DNA of 64,000 nt from Georgenia faecalis (lineage in GTDB: Bacteria > Actinomycetota > Actinomycetes > Actinomycetales > Actinomycetaceae), in the NCBI RefSeq assembly GCF_003710105.1, contig NZ_CP033325.1, forward strand, positions 1,550,001 to 1,614,000, read 5' to 3'. Below are positions 7,819 to 17,500 of this stretch, one piece after another. The notes under the pieces are model-generated. The model saw nothing but the letters and a program-made list of their open reading frames with translations. It was not told the DNA's origin and did not search any database. The position numbers and the translations under genes were made by a program. Position 1 is the first letter of the stretch; each line of letters starts with the position of its first letter.

Positions 7819-9456
7819 CTACTCGGCGCGGAAGGGGCGTGTCAGCACGTCGATGAAGACGGTGCCGGCCTCGGCGGGGTCGCTGGCGAGGTGGTGCCGC
7901 CCCCCGGTCAGCTCGGTGATGAGGCGAAGCTCGTGCTCGTAGACGTCGGTGCCCACGCCGATGATGTGGACGGGGACCGGCCGCTCGGGATCGGCGCTCG
8001 CCTGCAGCTCGACGAGGAGGCGATAGAGCGTGAGCCCACCAGGCTCGTCCTCGCGTCCGTCGGTGAGCAGGACGACGGTGTTGACCGCGTCGGGGTCGTA
8101 GTCCTCCTGGACCGCCCGGTAGGCGGCGAGGACGGTGTCGTACAGACCGGTCCCGCCCTCCGTGCGATCCGTGAGGGACGCGACCTCGGCGAGCAGCGCC
8201 TCGCGGTGCGTGCCGCCGTCGTCGCGCCCGGCGTCGAGGGTGTCGATCGGGGCCAGCTCGGTCCACTCGGCGCCGGAGGCTTGGTTCGAGGAGAACATCC
8301 ACAGCCCTGCCTGCGAGGTCGGTGGCAGGATCTCGAGCGCCGACCCGAGCCCGTCGGTGGCGAGCTCGATGCGGGTGCGGTCACCGGCCGAGGAGAGCAT
8401 CGAGGTGGAGGTGTCGACGACCGCGAGCACCCGGACGTCACCCCCCGCGGCGTCCCAGTCCGCCAGGATCGCCTCGGCCTCGCCGAGAGACGGCGCCGGC
8501 GACACCACGGCCGTGCCGGCGGGTACCGCTGGGACGTCCGGGGCGCCGTCGCCGTCAGCGGTCCGGAATCCTGCCTCCCTGCGGTCCACGACGCCGGCCA
8601 CGCCGAGCAAGGACTGCTCAAGCCTGGCCACCGCGTCCCGCGTGGCGTCGTCCTCGTCCTCGCCGGGGATGACCACCCACGAGTAGGTGAGGGGGGCCAC
8701 GCCCTCGGCGGGGACCACGACGCCCAACGGCGGACCCGTGGCGTCGGTGAGCTGACGGAAGACCTGCTGCTCGGTGGCGGCGACGGCGGTGGCCTCCGTG
8801 GTGTCGGTGCTCGCCTCTGCGAGCAGCTCCTCCCCGGCCACCGCCTGGCGCGACATCCTGATGATCGAGGTGAGCAGGAGCTGGTCGCCCTGGGGCGTGC
8901 CGGTGAGGGCCTCGGTCGCGGAGGTGAGGGCGAGGAGGCTCGCCGTGGAGTCCGCGGGGTCACCGACCCGCAACGCGAGCGGTCCGCGAAGGATGTCCTG
9001 CCACGGCTGCACCGCGAGGCTTCCGGCCCTCGGCGCCAACGAGCCAGGCACGGCGAGGACCACGGGGGTCGTAGCCAGGGTGGGACCCACGGTGAGTGCG
9101 GGTCCCGCGTCACCCAGCCTCGCCCGCTCGACCCAGATCCCGGAGTCGGGGATCCAGACCTGGGGGACCTGGGTCCCCGAGGCGATCCGCTCGGCGGCGT
9201 CCGCGGAGGAGGCGGTGATGACGTCGAACGAGCACTGCTCGACGTCGCCCGCGAGGCGGTCGACCGCGGCCCGGACGACCGGGGCGAAGTCCGTGGTGGT
9301 GGTGACCTGGACACCGGCCCGCGACTCGCAGCCCGTGCTCACTGCCGCCGCCTCAGGACGGCTCTCGCGCAGGACCGCCACCGCCACGACCGCGAGAAGG
9401 GCGGCGACGACGAGGAACCCGAGCACGCCCGTCAGGCTGATCCCGACGCGCCTCAT
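7819..9456 (-). CDS. Membrane-anchored substrate-binding/VWA domain protein
   Basis: A 545-residue protein with an N-terminal membrane helix (LTGVLGFLVVAALLAVVAVAVL), an extracellular segment resembling a periplasmic binding domain (about residues 45-300, with TDFAPVVRAAVDRLAG and TPVVLAVPGSLA, as in extracellular solute-binding proteins type 1-like), and a C-terminal von Willebrand A domain from about 345. The VWA metal site is intact: DTSTSM (D-x-S-x-S), then the Thr/Asp of the downstream loops (EGGTGLYD, LLTDGRED). Proteins of this build are common in actinobacteria; the role is unknown, with a surface interaction or metal-dependent ligand function the likely one. It is convergent with the sortase and has no partner in an operon. 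Confidence 0.85.
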   Translation of the reverse strand: MRRVGISLTGVLGFLVVAALLAVVAVAVLRESRPEAAAVSTGCESRAGVQVTTTTDFAPVVRAAVDRLAGDVEQCSFDVITASSADAAERIASGTQVPQVWIPDSGIWVERARLGDAGPALTVGPTLATTPVVLAVPGSLAPRAGSLAVQPWQDILRGPLALRVGDPADSTASLLALTSATEALTGTPQGDQLLLTSIIRMSRQAVAGEELLAEASTDTTEATAVAATEQQVFRQLTDATGPPLGVVVPAEGVAPLTYSWVVIPGEDEDDATRDAVARLEQSLLGVAGVVDRREAGFRTADGDGAPDVPAVPAGTAVVSPAPSLGEAEAILADWDAAGGDVRVLAVVDTSTSMLSSAGDRTRIELATDGLGSALEILPPTSQAGLWMFSSNQASGAEWTELAPIDTLDAGRDDGGTHREALLAEVASLTDRTEGGTGLYDTVLAAYRAVQEDYDPDAVNTVVLLTDGREDEPGGLTLYRLLVELQASADPERPVPVHIIGVGTDVYEHELRLITELTGGRHHLASDPAEAGTVFIDVLTRPFRAE

Positions 9457-9584
9457 CGCTTCGCCGTCTCCGCGCGACCGGCCAGATCACGGCGCACTGG
9501 CGCGCACCCAGGTACTCTGGCGGAGCCTCGACGGAGGCCCGACATGGCGTGGTTGAGGTCGATCCGATCCATAGGAGCTGTTGC

Positions 9585-10250
9585 ATGAAGGTGTGTCATC
9601 GGGCTCTCCTCGTTTCGTCGCTCGTCGTGCTGGGCGGGTGTGGGACGGTGACCGATCCGGTCGACGTGACGCCCGAGGTCTACGTGGGGACGGCGGACGC
9701 CGACCCGGACGCCGCTGCTGTGTTCGGGCAGGAGTGGGTGGACGAGGCCGTCACCGAGCTGACGGCGTTCGCCGTCGCGGAGGCGTTCCCGGCGGCGCTC
9801 CTGGACCCGGAGCGCCAGGAGTTCAGCAGGGAGGACCTTGCCGGCGACGTGATCCTCGACCGCCTCACGCCGGAGGCGGCGCAGGTGTGGGAGGCGCTCG
9901 TCGACGACGCCCTCGGCGGTGACCCGGTGGCAGCCGACGCGGTGAGGGCTCTGCGCTACTACGGGATCGACGAGCCGTGGACCCTTCCCGAGGACGGTCA
10001 GGTGGTGAGGAGCCAGGAGATCACCGACGTCGAGGTTGACGTCGACTCCGCCGGTGGGCCCGGGCAGGAGCTGCTGGTCGTCTCCTTCGACCACGGCTCG
10101 ACGCTGGCGTTCGAGGAGGACGGCGAGGGCGTCATCTTCGAGGTCGAGAAGGAGATGACCTACGTTCTCACCCCGGCGCCCGAGCAGGAGGAGCCGAGCT
10201 GGTTGATCACCCGTTACAACGGCGACTTCGAGGTGGCGGCGAGTCAGTGA
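9585..10250 (+). CDS. Uncharacterised lipoprotein
   Basis: A 221-residue acidic protein with a short lipoprotein signal: MKVCHRALLVSSLVVLGGCG, lipobox LGGC with the modified Cys near residue 19. The mature part has no domain I can name; residues about 45-130 look helical and 140-215 look beta-rich (VVSFDHGSTLAFEED, KEMTYVLTP, SWLITRYNGDFEV). A good ribosome-binding site (TAGGAG) precedes the ATG. The last seven bases overlap the end of the convergent M1 peptidase gene, so the two transcripts are antisense at their tails. Function unknown. Confidence 0.75.
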   Translation: MKVCHRALLVSSLVVLGGCGTVTDPVDVTPEVYVGTADADPDAAAVFGQEWVDEAVTELTAFAVAEAFPAALLDPERQEFSREDLAGDVILDRLTPEAAQVWEALVDDALGGDPVAADAVRALRYYGIDEPWTLPEDGQVVRSQEITDVEVDVDSAGGPGQELLVVSFDHGSTLAFEEDGEGVIFEVEKEMTYVLTPAPEQEEPSWLITRYNGDFEVAASQ

Positions 10251-11659
10251 CATGGTCCTGACCCGTCCGTGAGCGGTGCGACGGGGGCGAGGGCGCCGGC
10301 CTCGCGGAGCGTGGCCAGCACGAGGGGCAGATGGGCGAAGGCCTCCTCGACGTCGGCGGGCACAGCGATCTGGTGCGCGTTGCGCGCGAGGTAGGCGCGC
10401 AGGGCCGCGTCGAAGTCGCCGGCGCCGGCACCCCGGCGCGCCTCGACGAGGGCCACGCCGCCGGCGGTGTACACCCCGGCGACGTAGGCGTCAGACGGTC
10501 GCCGGCAGCCCTCCCAGTAGTCCATCGGCGCCCCGACCCGTCCGGTGAGCGCGGGAGCGACCGGCGCACCGGGCACGTCCGCACTCCCGTCGGCGAGCAC
10601 CTGCGCGAAGGTGGCGAAGGCCTCGTCCAGCCACGGGTCCGTGCCCTGGTCGTTGCCGACGAGACCGTAGAACCACATGTGGGCGACCTCGTGCGTGACG
10701 ACCCAGCGGTCCTCGTCCAGGTCGAGGTCCCCGAGCTGGATCGCGCCCGTGACCTCGATGCCGCTCGTCTGCTGCGGGAGCACGCTGACCCACAGGTCGG
10801 AGTAGGGGAAGGGGCCGAGGTGCTCGGCGACGTCCCGCACGGAACGCATCACCCGGTCGGCCCAGCGGGAGACCGCGGTCGTCGTCGCGCCGACGGGCGC
10901 ACCGACGTGCACGCGGACGCCGTCAACCTCGCGGTGCACCACCTCGAGCCGCCCGACGGTGATCGAGACGTCACGCACCGCGGGGTCCGCAAAGCGGTGG
11001 ACCGTCGTCCCGGCGACCGCGTCGGGCACCTCGCCCATCGGGGCGCCCGTGCCCATGACCGCGTACTCCGACGGCGCAGCGACCTCGAGGGAGCGCAGGT
11101 CGAACGTCTCGCTGATGGCCGTCTCCCCGACGACGACGACGGCCGGGTCCGTCGACCAGCCGTGCCCCCGCTCCCACGCGAGCAGCGGGAAGGCGGTCGC
11201 GAACCATGCGACGTCGGTGCCCGCGCCCATGCGCTCGTCGGTCCCCTCGCCGAGCGTGAGCGTGAACGACAGCTCGGCGCGCACGGTGGCCCCGGCGTCG
11301 ACGCACGCGGGCAACGGGACCTCGATGAGGGTCCCCGGGTGCCCGTCGGGCGCGCCGGCCGGACGGACGACCGGAGCCACGGTCGTCCCGTCGACCCGCA
11401 CCTCCGTCACCTCGAGCGCGTTGCCGGCGCGGGCGGTGGCGGGCTTGTTCGGCCAGGCGCGGAAGACGAGCTCGCACACGCGCAGGTCTGGGGTGAAGTC
11501 GATGTGCTCGCGCCCGACAACCGAGCGGAGGTCCTGCGCCACGTCGAACCGCAGGTCGACCACAGGGCGAGCCGGGTCGGGCGGGGGCCAGCCGGACAGC
11601 GGGACGCACCCGCCGAGGACGAGCACGCCGACGAGGGACGGAAGGAGCTGGCGCCTCAT
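10244..11659 (-). CDS. M1 family metallopeptidase lipoprotein
   Basis: A 471-residue zinc aminopeptidase of the M1 (gluzincin) family, made as a lipoprotein: LPSLVGVLVLGGCVP gives a lipobox LGGC, so it should face outward from the membrane. The zinc site is complete: HEVAH followed after 18 residues by Glu (WLDEAFATF), the HEXXH-x18-E pattern. The N-terminal beta domain (HIDFTPDLRVCELVFRAWPN) precedes the catalytic domain. The exopeptidase GAMEN motif is not seen at the expected place; the region reads SGIEVTGAIQLGD. It is the last gene of a five-gene operon headed by the Pls-type synthetase; its ATG overlaps the phosphopantetheinyl transferase stop. Place and context suggest it trims or degrades the operon's product, a role like that proposed for membrane poly-lysine-degrading aminopeptidases in Streptomyces (inference). 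Confidence 0.88.
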   Translation of the reverse strand: MRRQLLPSLVGVLVLGGCVPLSGWPPPDPARPVVDLRFDVAQDLRSVVGREHIDFTPDLRVCELVFRAWPNKPATARAGNALEVTEVRVDGTTVAPVVRPAGAPDGHPGTLIEVPLPACVDAGATVRAELSFTLTLGEGTDERMGAGTDVAWFATAFPLLAWERGHGWSTDPAVVVVGETAISETFDLRSLEVAAPSEYAVMGTGAPMGEVPDAVAGTTVHRFADPAVRDVSITVGRLEVVHREVDGVRVHVGAPVGATTTAVSRWADRVMRSVRDVAEHLGPFPYSDLWVSVLPQQTSGIEVTGAIQLGDLDLDEDRWVVTHEVAHMWFYGLVGNDQGTDPWLDEAFATFAQVLADGSADVPGAPVAPALTGRVGAPMDYWEGCRRPSDAYVAGVYTAGGVALVEARRGAGAGDFDAALRAYLARNAHQIAVPADVEEAFAHLPLVLATLREAGALAPVAPLTDGSGPCH

Positions 11660-12426
11660 GCGCGCCCGGTAGCGGCCGGCGCGGTCGCTGATGCCAGAAG
11701 GCGGTCGCCGTCGCGTTCGACGACGGTGAGGGAGGCGACCCCGAGCGCAGCGACGCACGCCACGGTGCGCTCATCGGCCGCGAGGTCGTGCAGGACCGCC
11801 ATCGCCGCCGTGCTGGATCGCGCACGGCCCGTGCTGCGCAGGGCGGCGGGCTCGTCCGGGGTGGTCACGGCCAGGCTGCGCATCGGCACGGTGAGGCCGT
11901 CACCGGTCGCCTTGAGCACGGCCTCCTTGCGGGTCCACCACACCGCCAGGGCGCGGGGTCGCCGGGACGGCTCGAGGCGCCAGTAGTCGGCGAGCTCGGC
12001 CGGAGCGAGGATGCTCGCGCCCAGGCTCATCAGCTCCTCGGCGCCGGTTCCGGCCCCGACCTCGACGTCCACACCGATCGCGGTGCCGTCCGCGACGGCG
12101 ACGACGACCCGGTCGCCCGAGTGGGCGATGCTGAAGGACACGGATCCGTCGCCGCCGACGAGCCGCGGCTTGCCGTGACCCGCTCCGCACCGGTAGCAGG
12201 TGGTGTCGAGCCGCAGCTCGGACGGCGCCGTGCCGGTCCGTGCGGCCAGGACGAGCCGCAGCAGCGCGCGGGCGGTGACGAACCGGGCTCGATCGTGGTC
12301 TCGCAGGCGCTCGGCCCGGCGGTGCTCGGCGGCCTCGAGGAGCGCGGCGAGCGCGGTCGCACCCGACGGCGTCGCCCACCACACCTCGCACGTGACGGTG
12401 CCGCGCCGCTCCGGCCGGGCCCTCAT
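11656..12426 (-). CDS. 4'-phosphopantetheinyl transferase (Sfp-type)
   Basis: A 256-residue Sfp-type transferase, which moves the phosphopantetheine arm of CoA to the Ser of a carrier domain. All family marks are visible: FVTARALLRLVLA in the first half, a Cys-rich CYRCGAGHGKPRL block carrying the substrate GKP motif, FSIAHSGDRVVVAV, the Mg-binding IGVDVEV, and the C-terminal WWTRKEAVLKATGDGL. It is fourth in the operon led by the Pls-type synthetase; its start overlaps the stop of the BPL_N-like gene and its stop overlaps the M1 peptidase start, both by four bases (ATGA). The natural target is very likely Ser574 of that synthetase. The start is set by the overlap; an open frame continues upstream in another gene's sequence. 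Confidence 0.93.
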   Translation of the reverse strand: MRARPERRGTVTCEVWWATPSGATALAALLEAAEHRRAERLRDHDRARFVTARALLRLVLAARTGTAPSELRLDTTCYRCGAGHGKPRLVGGDGSVSFSIAHSGDRVVVAVADGTAIGVDVEVGAGTGAEELMSLGASILAPAELADYWRLEPSRRPRALAVWWTRKEAVLKATGDGLTVPMRSLAVTTPDEPAALRSTGRARSSTAAMAVLHDLAADERTVACVAALGVASLTVVERDGDRLLASATAPAATGRA

Positions 12427-13139
12427 GCGCTCATGAGCGCGTCGACGAGGTCGCGGCCGAGATCGGCCGCGCGCGCGGGCCGGCGCAGCCCGGCGTCGGC
12501 GAACCAGTGCGGGGCCGCCTCCGGGTGCGGTCCCACCACCCCGACGGCGCCGGCGCCGTACGGCGTGATGAGAGCGGCGGGGAGCCCGTTGTCGTAGACG
12601 GCCAGCACGTCGGCGCGGCCGCGGGTGGGGTCGAGGTCGAAGAACGGGCCGTCCTGGAAGAAGACGTGGCGCGTCTCGCCTCGCCACCGCACGGTGATGA
12701 CCGTGTCCTCCGCGTCGGTGACGCCCGCGCCGCGGGAGGAGATGTAACGATCGGCGTCGCCGGGGAGCAGGTCGAAGCCGGGGCTGTGGCCGGCGAGGTA
12801 ACCACCGAGGCAGAACCCGAGGTAGCGCCCCCCGGCACGGACGAAGGCGCGTACGGCCGGGGCCTGCCGCCGAAGCCTGCGGTAGGCGCTCCTCAGCTCC
12901 CCGCCGCCCGGCTGCACGTAGAGCATCGCGTGCGCCAGCACCTCTTCGCCGAGATCGCGAGCCTCGTGCGGACCCACGTACGCCACGTCGAAGTTCCACG
13001 AGGAGCCCCGGAGGAGGTCGGCGACGGCCTCGGGGCACCCGGGGGACGACGCCGGACCGCGGTAGACGAGGGCTCGCGGGTGGTGCGCGGGCACCGGGCG
13101 CACCGGTTCGACCGCTGCCCGATCGGCGCCGAAGGTCAT
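12423..13139 (-). CDS. BPL_N domain (class I glutamine amidotransferase-like) protein
   Basis: A 238-residue protein matching the BPL_N family (biotin-protein ligase N-terminal-like, GATase fold). The N-terminal strand RALVYRGPASSPG leads to LYVQPGGGELRSAYRRL, the PGG loop, and then the nucleophile elbow YLGFCLGGYLAG with Cys in the expected position. The remainder (GFDLLPGDADRYISS, RHVFFQDGPFFDL, VYDNGLPAALITPYGAGAVGVVGPHPEA) is typical of stand-alone BPL_N proteins of actinobacteria. No biotin ligase catalytic domain follows. The precise reaction is unknown; a Cys hydrolase or amidotransferase acting on the operon's product is an inference. It is coupled to genes on both sides by ATGA overlaps. 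The start at MTFGADRA is fixed by the overlap. Confidence 0.85.
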   Translation of the reverse strand: MTFGADRAAVEPVRPVPAHHPRALVYRGPASSPGCPEAVADLLRGSSWNFDVAYVGPHEARDLGEEVLAHAMLYVQPGGGELRSAYRRLRRQAPAVRAFVRAGGRYLGFCLGGYLAGHSPGFDLLPGDADRYISSRGAGVTDAEDTVITVRWRGETRHVFFQDGPFFDLDPTRGRADVLAVYDNGLPAALITPYGAGAVGVVGPHPEAAPHWFADAGLRRPARAADLGRDLVDALMSA

Positions 13140-14596
13140 GACGTTGCCCCGCGCTCGGCGCGGGCCTGCGCGAGCCCGACGGACCACTCCGGTGCGGGAC
13201 GCGCGGGCGGCGCCTCACCGGCCGGCGCGGCGGGGCTCCCGGCCGGTGCGTCCGCGCTCGGGGTGCTCCCGGTCGGTGCCTCCGCGCTCGGGGTGCTCCC
13301 GGTGTGTGCGGAGCCGCCCCGCGCCTCCATGACGCGTCGGCGCACGTGGCGGGTCACCCGCCACACGGCCGCCTCGAGCGGACCGCGAGAGAACCGGCGG
13401 CTACACAGCAGGGCGAAGGCGAGGACGACCGCGAGCTGAAGCACGAACGCCAGGGTCTCGCTGGGGGGCTGGACGGGTGAGCTGACCATGAGCAGGTGCA
13501 GGGCGTAGAGCGTGAACGTCATGCTGCCGGCGGCGGCGAGCGGCGCGAGCACGCGGGACGCCACCCGGCCCAGGAGCACGGCGGCGGCGAGGACCGCCAG
13601 CGAGGTGCCGATCGTGAAGGCGAGGTCGAAGGGCGTCGAGGAGTGCGGCGCCATGATGCCGAGCCACCAGGGTGAGGTCGTCGGCGTCGAGCCGGAGGGA
13701 CCCCACACGACGAGATCCGTGTAGTCCTCGGCGGACATGGTGAGCAGGGCGGTCGCCTCGAGGTTGCGCCATCCTCCGGCGACGTTCATGACGAGCCAGG
13801 ACCCGCCGCCCGCCGCGAGCGCGATGACGACGCCAAGGATGCCGATCCGCGCGACCACACCGCGGGAGGTGAGGGCGGCCCTGCCTACCGCGAGCCCGAC
13901 GCACACGTAGGCGAGCCACGGCAGCGCGGGGTAGGTCCCGGTCAGCGCGAGCTCCGTCGTCAGCTCCACGGGGCGCGTGAGGAGATCGGTGAAGGTGGGA
14001 TTCGTCCCGGCGGCTGCCGGGAGCGCCGCGCGCACGAGGTGGCTCAGCACCGGCATGACGACGACGATCGTGGCGGCGATGGCCACGAGGGCGCGCGTGG
14101 AGAGGGCGAGCAGGGGGATCGCGAGCACGAAGAGCAGCGCGTAATAGGCGAGGATGACTCCGGCGCGGTCGGCGGGGACGACATAGCCGAGCAGGAGACC
14201 CACGGCGCCGATCATGAGGGCGCGGACGACAAGCGAGACGGCCGCGGCGTCCCGGCGCCGGCCCGACGGCCGGCGACGTCCGCCGCTGCCGAAGGCGATG
14301 CCCACCCCGGCCAGCACGGCGAAGAGTGCAGCGGCTTTGCCGGCAGCCAGGACCCAGGGGATTGACATCCCGTCGTCGGGCCCCACCAGCGGGAGGACGT
14401 GGACCGCCATCATTCCGACGAGTGCGAGGCCGCGCGCGACGTCGACCCCGACGAGCCGGCGCTCGGACGACCCGACCGCGACCGTGCCCGTGGCCGAGAC
14501 GTCCGTCGCCACCTCGCAGTCGTGGGGGATACCCACGCCCTCGCGGGCGGAGACGGGGCGAGAGGCTAGGGGCGCCTCGGGGCGGGTGTCGATCAT
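13136..14596 (-). CDS. HGSNAT/DUF1624-type membrane acyltransferase
   Basis: A 486-residue multi-pass membrane protein. After a hydrophilic N-tail it shows RRLVGVDVARGLALVGMMAVHVLP, the hallmark first helix of heparan-alpha-glucosaminide N-acetyltransferase-like proteins (R-x-x-x-x-D-x-x-R-G-x-A-x-x-x-M), and about ten further hydrophobic segments. Such proteins move acyl groups from cytosolic CoA to extracellular acceptors. The C-terminal tail, about residues 430-486, is low in complexity and contains a duplicated TGSTPSA(E/D)AP unit. It is second in the operon; its ATG overlaps the synthetase stop and its stop overlaps the BPL_N-like start. Context suggests acylation of the synthetase product at the outer face of the membrane (inference). 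Confidence 0.85.
   Translation of the reverse strand: MIDTRPEAPLASRPVSAREGVGIPHDCEVATDVSATGTVAVGSSERRLVGVDVARGLALVGMMAVHVLPLVGPDDGMSIPWVLAAGKAAALFAVLAGVGIAFGSGGRRRPSGRRRDAAAVSLVVRALMIGAVGLLLGYVVPADRAGVILAYYALLFVLAIPLLALSTRALVAIAATIVVVMPVLSHLVRAALPAAAGTNPTFTDLLTRPVELTTELALTGTYPALPWLAYVCVGLAVGRAALTSRGVVARIGILGVVIALAAGGGSWLVMNVAGGWRNLEATALLTMSAEDYTDLVVWGPSGSTPTTSPWWLGIMAPHSSTPFDLAFTIGTSLAVLAAAVLLGRVASRVLAPLAAAGSMTFTLYALHLLMVSSPVQPPSETLAFVLQLAVVLAFALLCSRRFSRGPLEAAVWRVTRHVRRRVMEARGGSAHTGSTPSAEAPTGSTPSADAPAGSPAAPAGEAPPARPAPEWSVGLAQARAERGATS
13241..13300. repeat. 30-bp tandem repeat (2 copies) in the acyltransferase C-tail
   Basis: Two adjacent 30-base units (13241-13270 and 13271-13300) differ at two positions. 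Read on the minus strand they encode the Thr/Ser/Pro-rich TGSTPSA(E/D)AP repeat of the acyltransferase tail. A degenerate third piece follows at the right. The frame is kept, so copy-number change would lengthen or shorten a flexible tail. Confidence 0.8.
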
Positions 14597-17500
14597 CGGA
14601 CAGCTCCTGCCTGCTCGGTGCCGGGACTCACGCGGGTGCGCCGTGGCGCGGGTCCGGCGGGGATACCGCGCCAGGACGTCCCGGGCAGGAGGCTTTCGCC
14701 CTTCATCACGAGGGACAGCGGGGCAAGCGTGCTCTCCTCACCCAGGGCGGAGTCGTACAGAACGACGGCGCGCGAGCCCACGCTCGCGCCTGCGCCGAGG
14801 GAGATGGTCGACATCTTCATGACCCTGTCCTCGAAGAGGTGCGTCTGAAGCGAGGCGTGGGAGCCGACCGTGACGTCGTCACCGATCTCGATGAGGTCGA
14901 ACTCGGTGATGTAGGTGGTGTCGATGAGGGTGCGGCGACCGATGCGGGCGCCGAAGAGGCGGAGCAGGGGCGCGAGGAGGGGGGTGCCGGCGAGCACGGC
15001 GAGCAGGGCCGGCACCGCCACGGCTTCGTAGATGCCGGTCACGAACTCGGTGCGGCGGACGAAGCCGCTCCACAACGGCTCCACCCGGCGGCGGTACCGG
15101 CCCACGACGGTCCACTTCAGCGCGGCGACCGCCAGGACGAGGGCGAGGCTCGCCCCGAGCGCGATGAGGGGCGTGAGGAGGACCAGCAGGTACATCGGGA
15201 CGGTGGTCGCGATGGCCGAGACGGCCAGCAGCGTGGCGAACGTGGAGAGCCCGAGCATCGAGGCCGGCAGCACGATGCGGAGCAGCTCGATGACGTAGCG
15301 GTGGCGCACTTGGCGTGCCGACGGCCTGAAGGTCTGCGCCTCGGTGAACTCGTCGTACATCTCGCGGCGGGGCAGGTAGATCGCGGGTGAGCCGAGCCAG
15401 GAGCTCCCAGGGACAGCACCGGAGACCGGGGGGACGGACTGGACGCCGATGAGCGATCCGTCGCCGAGGTGGGTGCCGGAGGGGATGAAGGAGGCGTTAC
15501 CGACGAAGGCGCGCCTCCCGACGGTGGTGGGGCGGAAGGCGACGTGGCCGTTGCAGTACGTCGCGCTGCCGACGCTGGCCATGTCGGCGACGAACGCGCC
15601 GTCCTCGAGGGTGAGGATGTCGGGGTCGATGTTGGCGATGGTGGATACCTCGGCACCGCTGCCGACGCGGGCGCCGAGCGCACGCAGCCACATGGGGGTG
15701 TAGAGGGTGGCGTAGAGGGTGTTGTTGAGGGAAAGGCTCTGCTCGAGCAGCTTGTCCCCGAACCACTTCTCCATCCCGAGCTGCGAGCGCAGGTGGTGGA
15801 TGCCGACGGGGGTCGCGGGCAGCACGAGGCGCCTGACCCCGATGATGAGGGTGCAGGTCGTGGCCACGAAGACAGGTCCCGACAGGACGGTGGCGATGAG
15901 GGCAGCCACCACGCCCTGGGTCAGGAGCATCCACCAGACGAGGGCCACGATCGGTGCCATGGCCAGGAGGGGCAGCAGCTCGAGGAAGGCCAGGCCCGCG
16001 CCGAAGGCGGGCAGGAGCCGGACCGGCCACTGACGTGGCGCCGCGGAGCACTCGGTCATGAGGTCGAAGACCGGGTCGCCCGCCGAGTCCAGCGCCGTTG
16101 CGGGGGAGCCGGACCATGTCGTCGCGTCCGGGACCCGCTGACCGGCCTGGAGGAGGGACTGCTCGCGCAGGATCGCCCCCGTGCCCACCACGCAAGGACC
16201 CTCGAGGACGGTGTTGGCGCCGACGACGGCGTCGTCGGCGATGGTGATGGCGCCGATCGTGAGAGTGCCGTCCGCTATCTCGAAGGCGTTGAGGTGGGAG
16301 GCGTAGCCGATCGTGGCGCCGTCCCCCAGGTCGACGAGGTGCGGCAGCGGGATCTCGGCTGTGCCGATGTGGCACGCGTCGCCCACCCGGGCGCCGGCGA
16401 GGCGGAGGTAGGACGCCGCCCAGGGCGACCCCGAGAGCATCGTCAGGGGCGAGAGCACCATGGCCTTCTGCGTGGCCCACACGCGCAGGTGCGTCGAGCC
16501 CCACAGCGGGTACGTGCCCGGGGTCACGCCGCGGGCGAGCAGGCGCACGCCGACCACCGGCACCACCCACCGCCCGAAGAGGTAGGACAGCGGGAAGAGG
16601 ACCAGGAGCTGCTCGAGCATCGCGAGGTTCGGCTCGCCGCCGTGGACGCTGTACACGATCCCGATCGGCAGCATGAAGAAGACCAGCAGGCTGTACACCC
16701 AGCTGAGCTGAGACAGCGCGAACGCGGCCACCCGCCAGCGGGTGGGCGGCACGGGACGGGGCGGGGGGCCCTGCTCCGGCTCGCCTCCGTGCTCGAGGAG
16801 GCTGAGCTCCTGGTGGCGTGCCAGCGTGCGGACCGTGGGGTTGGCGTAGAGGTCGCGGATGGACAGGCCGGCGTTGCTCTCCGTCGCGCGGAGCCTGGAC
16901 ACCACCGTGGCCGCGAGGAGGGAGTGGCCGCCGAGGTCGTCGAAGAAGTCTGCCTCGACGGACAACGAGCCGCCCGGAAGGCGCAGCACGTCCCCCCACA
17001 CGGCCGCAACCCGCTCCTCGGTCGCCGTCTCGGGGGCGACGTAGTCGTGGTCTCCGGCGACGAGGCGGGACCCCTGGGGGGCCGGCAGCCTGGACCGGTC
17101 GGCCTTGCCGCTGGGGAGCATCGGGATCTCCGCGACGATCTCCAGGTAGGCGGGCACCATGTAGGGCGGGACCTTACGACGCAGCTCGGCGTGCAGCCGG
17201 GCGATGAGGTCACCGTCGCGGGGGGCGCCCTCGGCCAGGAGGAGGTAGCCGGCCAGCTCGCCCCCGCTCTCGGTGGCGGGCAGGAGCGTGACGACGGCGG
17301 CCGAGACGTGGTCGTCGCCCAGGATGACGCTCTCGATCTCCTGGAGGTCGACGCGGTTGCCGCGGACCTTGACCTCGCTGTCGGCGCGGCCGAGGTACTC
17401 GATGTCGCCGGCGGGCAGGAACCGGCCGAGATCGCCGGTGCGGTACATCCGCGTCCCGGGGGGGCCGTCGGGGTCGGGGACGAAGCGGTCGGCGGTGAGG

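Noticed and set aside
7705-9588. A 627-codon plus-strand frame opposite the VWA gene
   Set aside because: No recognisable domain; the minus strand has a membrane helix and the DTSTSM metal site.
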